Part shown: positions 5,318 through 6,610 of the stretch, piece after piece
How the letters are laid out: each line of letters opens with the position of its first letter
Numbering within the stretch: the first letter of the stretch is position 1
Assembly (NCBI GenBank): GCA_050331575.1
Contig: JBHJGS010000025.1
Span: 1 to 6,610 of the forward strand
Length of the DNA: 6,610 nucleotides
DNA from: JBHJGS01 sp050331575
GTDB taxonomy: Bacteria; Pseudomonadota; Alphaproteobacteria; Sphingomonadales; Rhodothalassiaceae
Direction: 5' to 3'
The notes under the pieces: generated by a model
Databases searched by the model: none
Seen by the model: only the letters and a program-made list of their open reading frames with translations
Told to the model about the DNA's origin: nothing
Position numbers and translations under genes: made by a program

Positions 5318-6070
5318 CTACGGCCGCAGCGCATAAAGCGCCACCGCCGCGGCGTTGGAGACATTCAGGCTGTCCACCGCCGCGCTGATGCCGATGCGCA
5401 CCTGCTGGTCGCAATGCGCGGCCACATTGGGCCTCAGGCCGCGGCCCTCCGCGCCCAACACCAAGACGCCGCGCTCCGGCGGGTCGATCTCGGCCAGATC
5501 GGCCTCGGCCTCGCCGGTCAGGCCCAAGCGCCAGAAGCCGGCCTCGGCCAGGCGCTCCAAACAGCGTGCCAGATTGGTCACGCGCACCCAGGGCAGATGC
5601 TCCAGGGCGCCGGAGGCCGCCTTGGCGAGCGCGCCGGATTCCGGCGGGCAGTGCCGGTCCTGCGCGATCACGCCCTCGCACCCGAAAGCCAGGGCGGAGC
5701 GGAAGATGGCGCCGACATTGTGCGGGTCGGTGACCTGATCGAGCATGACAAGGCGGCGGGCAACGGTCAGCGGCTCCAGGTCCGCCGGCTGAAGCGCGAG
5801 GGTCTCCAGCACCAGGCCCTGATGCGGCGCCTCCGGCACCAGCCGGTCCAGTTGCCCTGGCGCGCACACGCTGACCGGGCAGGACGCAGGCGCGTCCAGG
5901 CGCGCCAGGGCCGCGGCGGTGGCGTGCAGGCGGAGGGTGCGGCGCGCCGGATTGGCCAGGGCGGCTTGCACGGCATGCATGCCATAGAGCCGAACCGGAC
6001 CGGGTGAGGCCGGCTTGTGCCGGGCGCGCGAAGACGCTTTGGACGAGGGAGCAGGGCGCTTGCGGGTCAT
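5318..6070 (-). CDS. rlmB: 23S rRNA (guanosine-2'-O-)-methyltransferase RlmB (SpoU/TrmH family)
   Basis: The 250-residue enzyme uses S-adenosylmethionine to methylate the 2'-hydroxyl of a guanosine in the 23S rRNA peptidyl-transferase region (Gm2251 in E. coli numbering). The N-terminal part has a basic tail (about 1-25) and then the RNA-binding segment starting VRLYGMHAVQAAL. The knotted SPOUT domain carries all three SpoU motifs. Motif 1 is LDQVTDPHNVGAIFRSALAF (110-129, Asn118 and Arg124). Motif 2 is LVLGAEGRGLRP (203-214, Glu208). Motif 3 is IGISAAVDSLNVSNAAAVAL (226-245, Ser234, Asn236, Ser238). Length is close to the roughly 243 residues of E. coli RlmB. The ATG at 6070 is the only start that keeps the basic tail, though its ribosome site (GGGAAG, 3-base gap) is poor. 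It is divergent to the tRNA/tuf unit and convergent with the ABC operon. TrmH-like tRNA methylation is a less likely alternative. Confidence 0.92.
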   Translation of the reverse strand: MTRKRPAPSSKASSRARHKPASPGPVRLYGMHAVQAALANPARRTLRLHATAAALARLDAPASCPVSVCAPGQLDRLVPEAPHQGLVLETLALQPADLEPLTVARRLVMLDQVTDPHNVGAIFRSALAFGCEGVIAQDRHCPPESGALAKAASGALEHLPWVRVTNLARCLERLAEAGFWRLGLTGEAEADLAEIDPPERGVLVLGAEGRGLRPNVAAHCDQQVRIGISAAVDSLNVSNAAAVALYALRP

Positions 6071-6137
6071 CGTCTTCCCGCTGCCTCAAGTTCGCGCGAG
6101 CCGCAAGGCTTTCCGCCAATTCGGGCCCGAGCGCTGC

Positions 6138-6167
6138 TTGACAGTGGGGGTTCTTTACGCCTAGACG
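6138..6167 (+). promoter_or_regulatory. Strong promoter for the tRNA-Tyr / tRNA-Gly unit
   Basis: TTGACA at 6138-6143 is a perfect -35. It is followed by 17 bases and CTAGAC (6161-6166), or 18 bases and TAGACG (6162-6167), as the -10. Transcription would start near 6173, about 30 bases before the mature tRNA-Tyr. The segment after the -10 (GACCGCTTCGCCGCC) is very GC-rich, like the discriminators of stringently controlled stable-RNA promoters. The hexamers are seen; the regulation is inferred. Confidence 0.7.
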
Positions 6168-6202
6168 ACCGCTTCGCCGCCGGGAGACATCCGGCGGTGG
6201 CT

Positions 6203-6288
6203 GGAGGGGTGGCTGAGCGGTCAAAAGCAACGGACTGTAAATCCGTCGGGTCTTCCCTACGCAGGTTCGAATCCTGCCCCCTCCACCA
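6203..6288 (+). tRNA. tRNA-Tyr (anticodon GTA)
   Basis: This class II tRNA of 86 bases includes the encoded CCA (6286-6288). Acceptor GGAGGGG (6203-6209) pairs with CCCCTCC (6278-6284), with A6285 as discriminator. The anticodon stem ACGGA/TCCGT encloses the loop CTGTAAA, with GTA at 6237-6239. A long variable arm with GGG/CCC pairing follows, then the T arm GCAGG-TTCGAAT-CCTGC. The long variable arm is as expected for bacterial tRNA-Tyr. Confidence 0.97.
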
Positions 6289-6294
6289 GCATTT

Positions 6295-6368
6295 GCGGGT
6301 GTAGCTCAATGGTAGAGCCCCAGCCTTCCAAGCTGGTTGTGTGGGTTCGATTCCCATCACCCGCTCCA
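6295..6368 (+). tRNA. tRNA-Gly (anticodon TCC)
   Basis: This tRNA of 74 bases includes the encoded CCA (6366-6368). Acceptor GCGGGTG (6295-6301) pairs with CACCCGC (6358-6364), with T6365 as discriminator. The anticodon stem CCAGC/GCTGG encloses CTTCCAA, with TCC at 6327-6329; the T loop is TTCGATT. Only 6 bases separate it from tRNA-Tyr, so both are surely processed from one transcript. It reads GGA and GGG codons. Confidence 0.97.
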
Positions 6369-6375
6369 CTTGCAT

Positions 6376-6401
6376 GCCGGCCCGCCTCCTGGGTCGGTTT
6401 T
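6376..6401 (+). terminator. Intrinsic terminator-like hairpin between tRNA-Gly and tuf
   Basis: CCGGCCC (6377-6383) pairs with GGGTCGG (6391-6397), seven pairs including one G-U, around a 7-base loop. TTTT follows directly (6398-6401). It begins 8 bases after the tRNA-Gly CCA. The short T-run suggests partial termination, separating abundant tRNA transcripts from tuf mRNA, or a 3'-processing hairpin. Confidence 0.6.
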
Positions 6402-6469
6402 GGTTAGCATTTATTTGGATCCGGCCGGCGTGCGTGACGGACGCCATGGAATGGTAGAAGGCGAGAAGG

Positions 6470-6610
6470 ATGGCCAAGGCAAAGTTTGAGCGGACGAAGC
6501 CGCACTGCAATATTGGGACGATCGGCCATGTTGACCATGGCAAGACGACGTTGACGGCGGCGATTACGAAGGTATTGGCGGAGACCGGCGGGGCGACGTT
6601 TACGGATTAT
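6470..6610 (+). CDS. tuf: Elongation factor Tu, N-terminal part (runs off the right edge)
   Basis: Forty-seven codons are visible, beginning MAKAKFERTKPHCNIGTIGH. EF-Tu is the GTPase that brings aminoacyl-tRNA to the ribosome. The P-loop (G1) is GHVDHGKT, residues 19-26. The sequence then reads LTAAITKVLAETGG, as in alphaproteobacterial EF-Tu, where the N-terminus MAKAKFERTKPH is characteristic. A ribosome site lies in the AAGGCGAGAAGG stretch just before the ATG. The gene follows tRNA-Tyr and tRNA-Gly, echoing the tRNA-tufB linkage known in E. coli. No clear separate promoter is visible between 6402 and 6469, though AT-rich sequence at 6404-6420 could hide one. Eight of its nine threonine codons are ACG and both leucines are TTG, unlike the ACC and CTG preference of the ABC genes here. 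Confidence 0.96.
   Translation, partial: MAKAKFERTKPHCNIGTIGHVDHGKTTLTAAITKVLAETGGATFTDY

Noticed and set aside
5280..6230. Long minus-strand ORF in another frame across rlmB
   Set aside because: Gly/Ala/Arg-rich frameshadow that also runs into the tRNA-Tyr gene. The rlmB frame has all three SpoU motifs.
6067..6543. Minus-strand ORF across both tRNA genes and the tuf start
   Set aside because: It contains strings such as MGIEPTQPAWKAG and GQDSNLRREDPTDLQ, which are well-known spurious translations of antisense tRNA genes.
1..6610. CRISPR array, riboswitch, rRNA or secretion-system genes
   Set aside because: No regularly spaced repeats, no recognisable aptamer core, no rRNA motifs and no secretion component were found on reading both strands.

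Overview
The window looks like GC-rich alphaproteobacterial chromosome, possibly a Rhodospirillales-type organism. Three things point that way: the EF-Tu N-terminus, the adjacent tRNA-Tyr and tRNA-Gly just upstream of tuf with rlmB divergent to them, and the strong G/C preference at third codon positions. The lineage call is inference from recognition, not from a search.

The layout falls into three blocks. (1) The left third (about 1-2420) is accessory DNA. It opens with the last 39 codons of a DDE transposase running off the left edge, then about 190 bases of non-coding flank. A two-gene minus-strand unit follows: a 439-residue protein with a C-terminal class-3-lipase-like domain (GHSLGGG elbow), overlapped by 4 bases (ATGA) by a 262-residue ankyrin-repeat lipoprotein. 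The arrangement fits a secreted lipase effector and a periplasmic immunity protein. This is the most interesting part of the window. The catalytic half of the lipase and the ankyrin gene are visibly more AT-rich than the N-terminal half and the neighbouring genes.

(2) The middle (about 2588-5315) is a plus-strand operon: promoter and palindromic operator, a 42-codon basic small ORF, a YtrA-type GntR regulator, an ABC ATPase, an ABC-2 permease and a 37-codon basic small ORF. The three large genes are joined by ATGA overlaps. The operator has the form GGTG-N16-CACC and sits across the promoter, so the regulator probably represses its own operon. A 9-bp stem-loop closes the operon where it converges on rlmB.

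(3) The right end (about 5318-6610) is housekeeping translation DNA. rlmB (23S rRNA Gm2251 methyltransferase) is on the minus strand. Divergent from it are a consensus-like promoter, tRNA-Tyr(GTA), tRNA-Gly(TCC), a terminator-like hairpin and the first 47 codons of tuf, which runs off the right edge.

No secretion-system gene, CRISPR array or rRNA is visible. The effector/immunity reading of the left block rests on domain content and gene order only.
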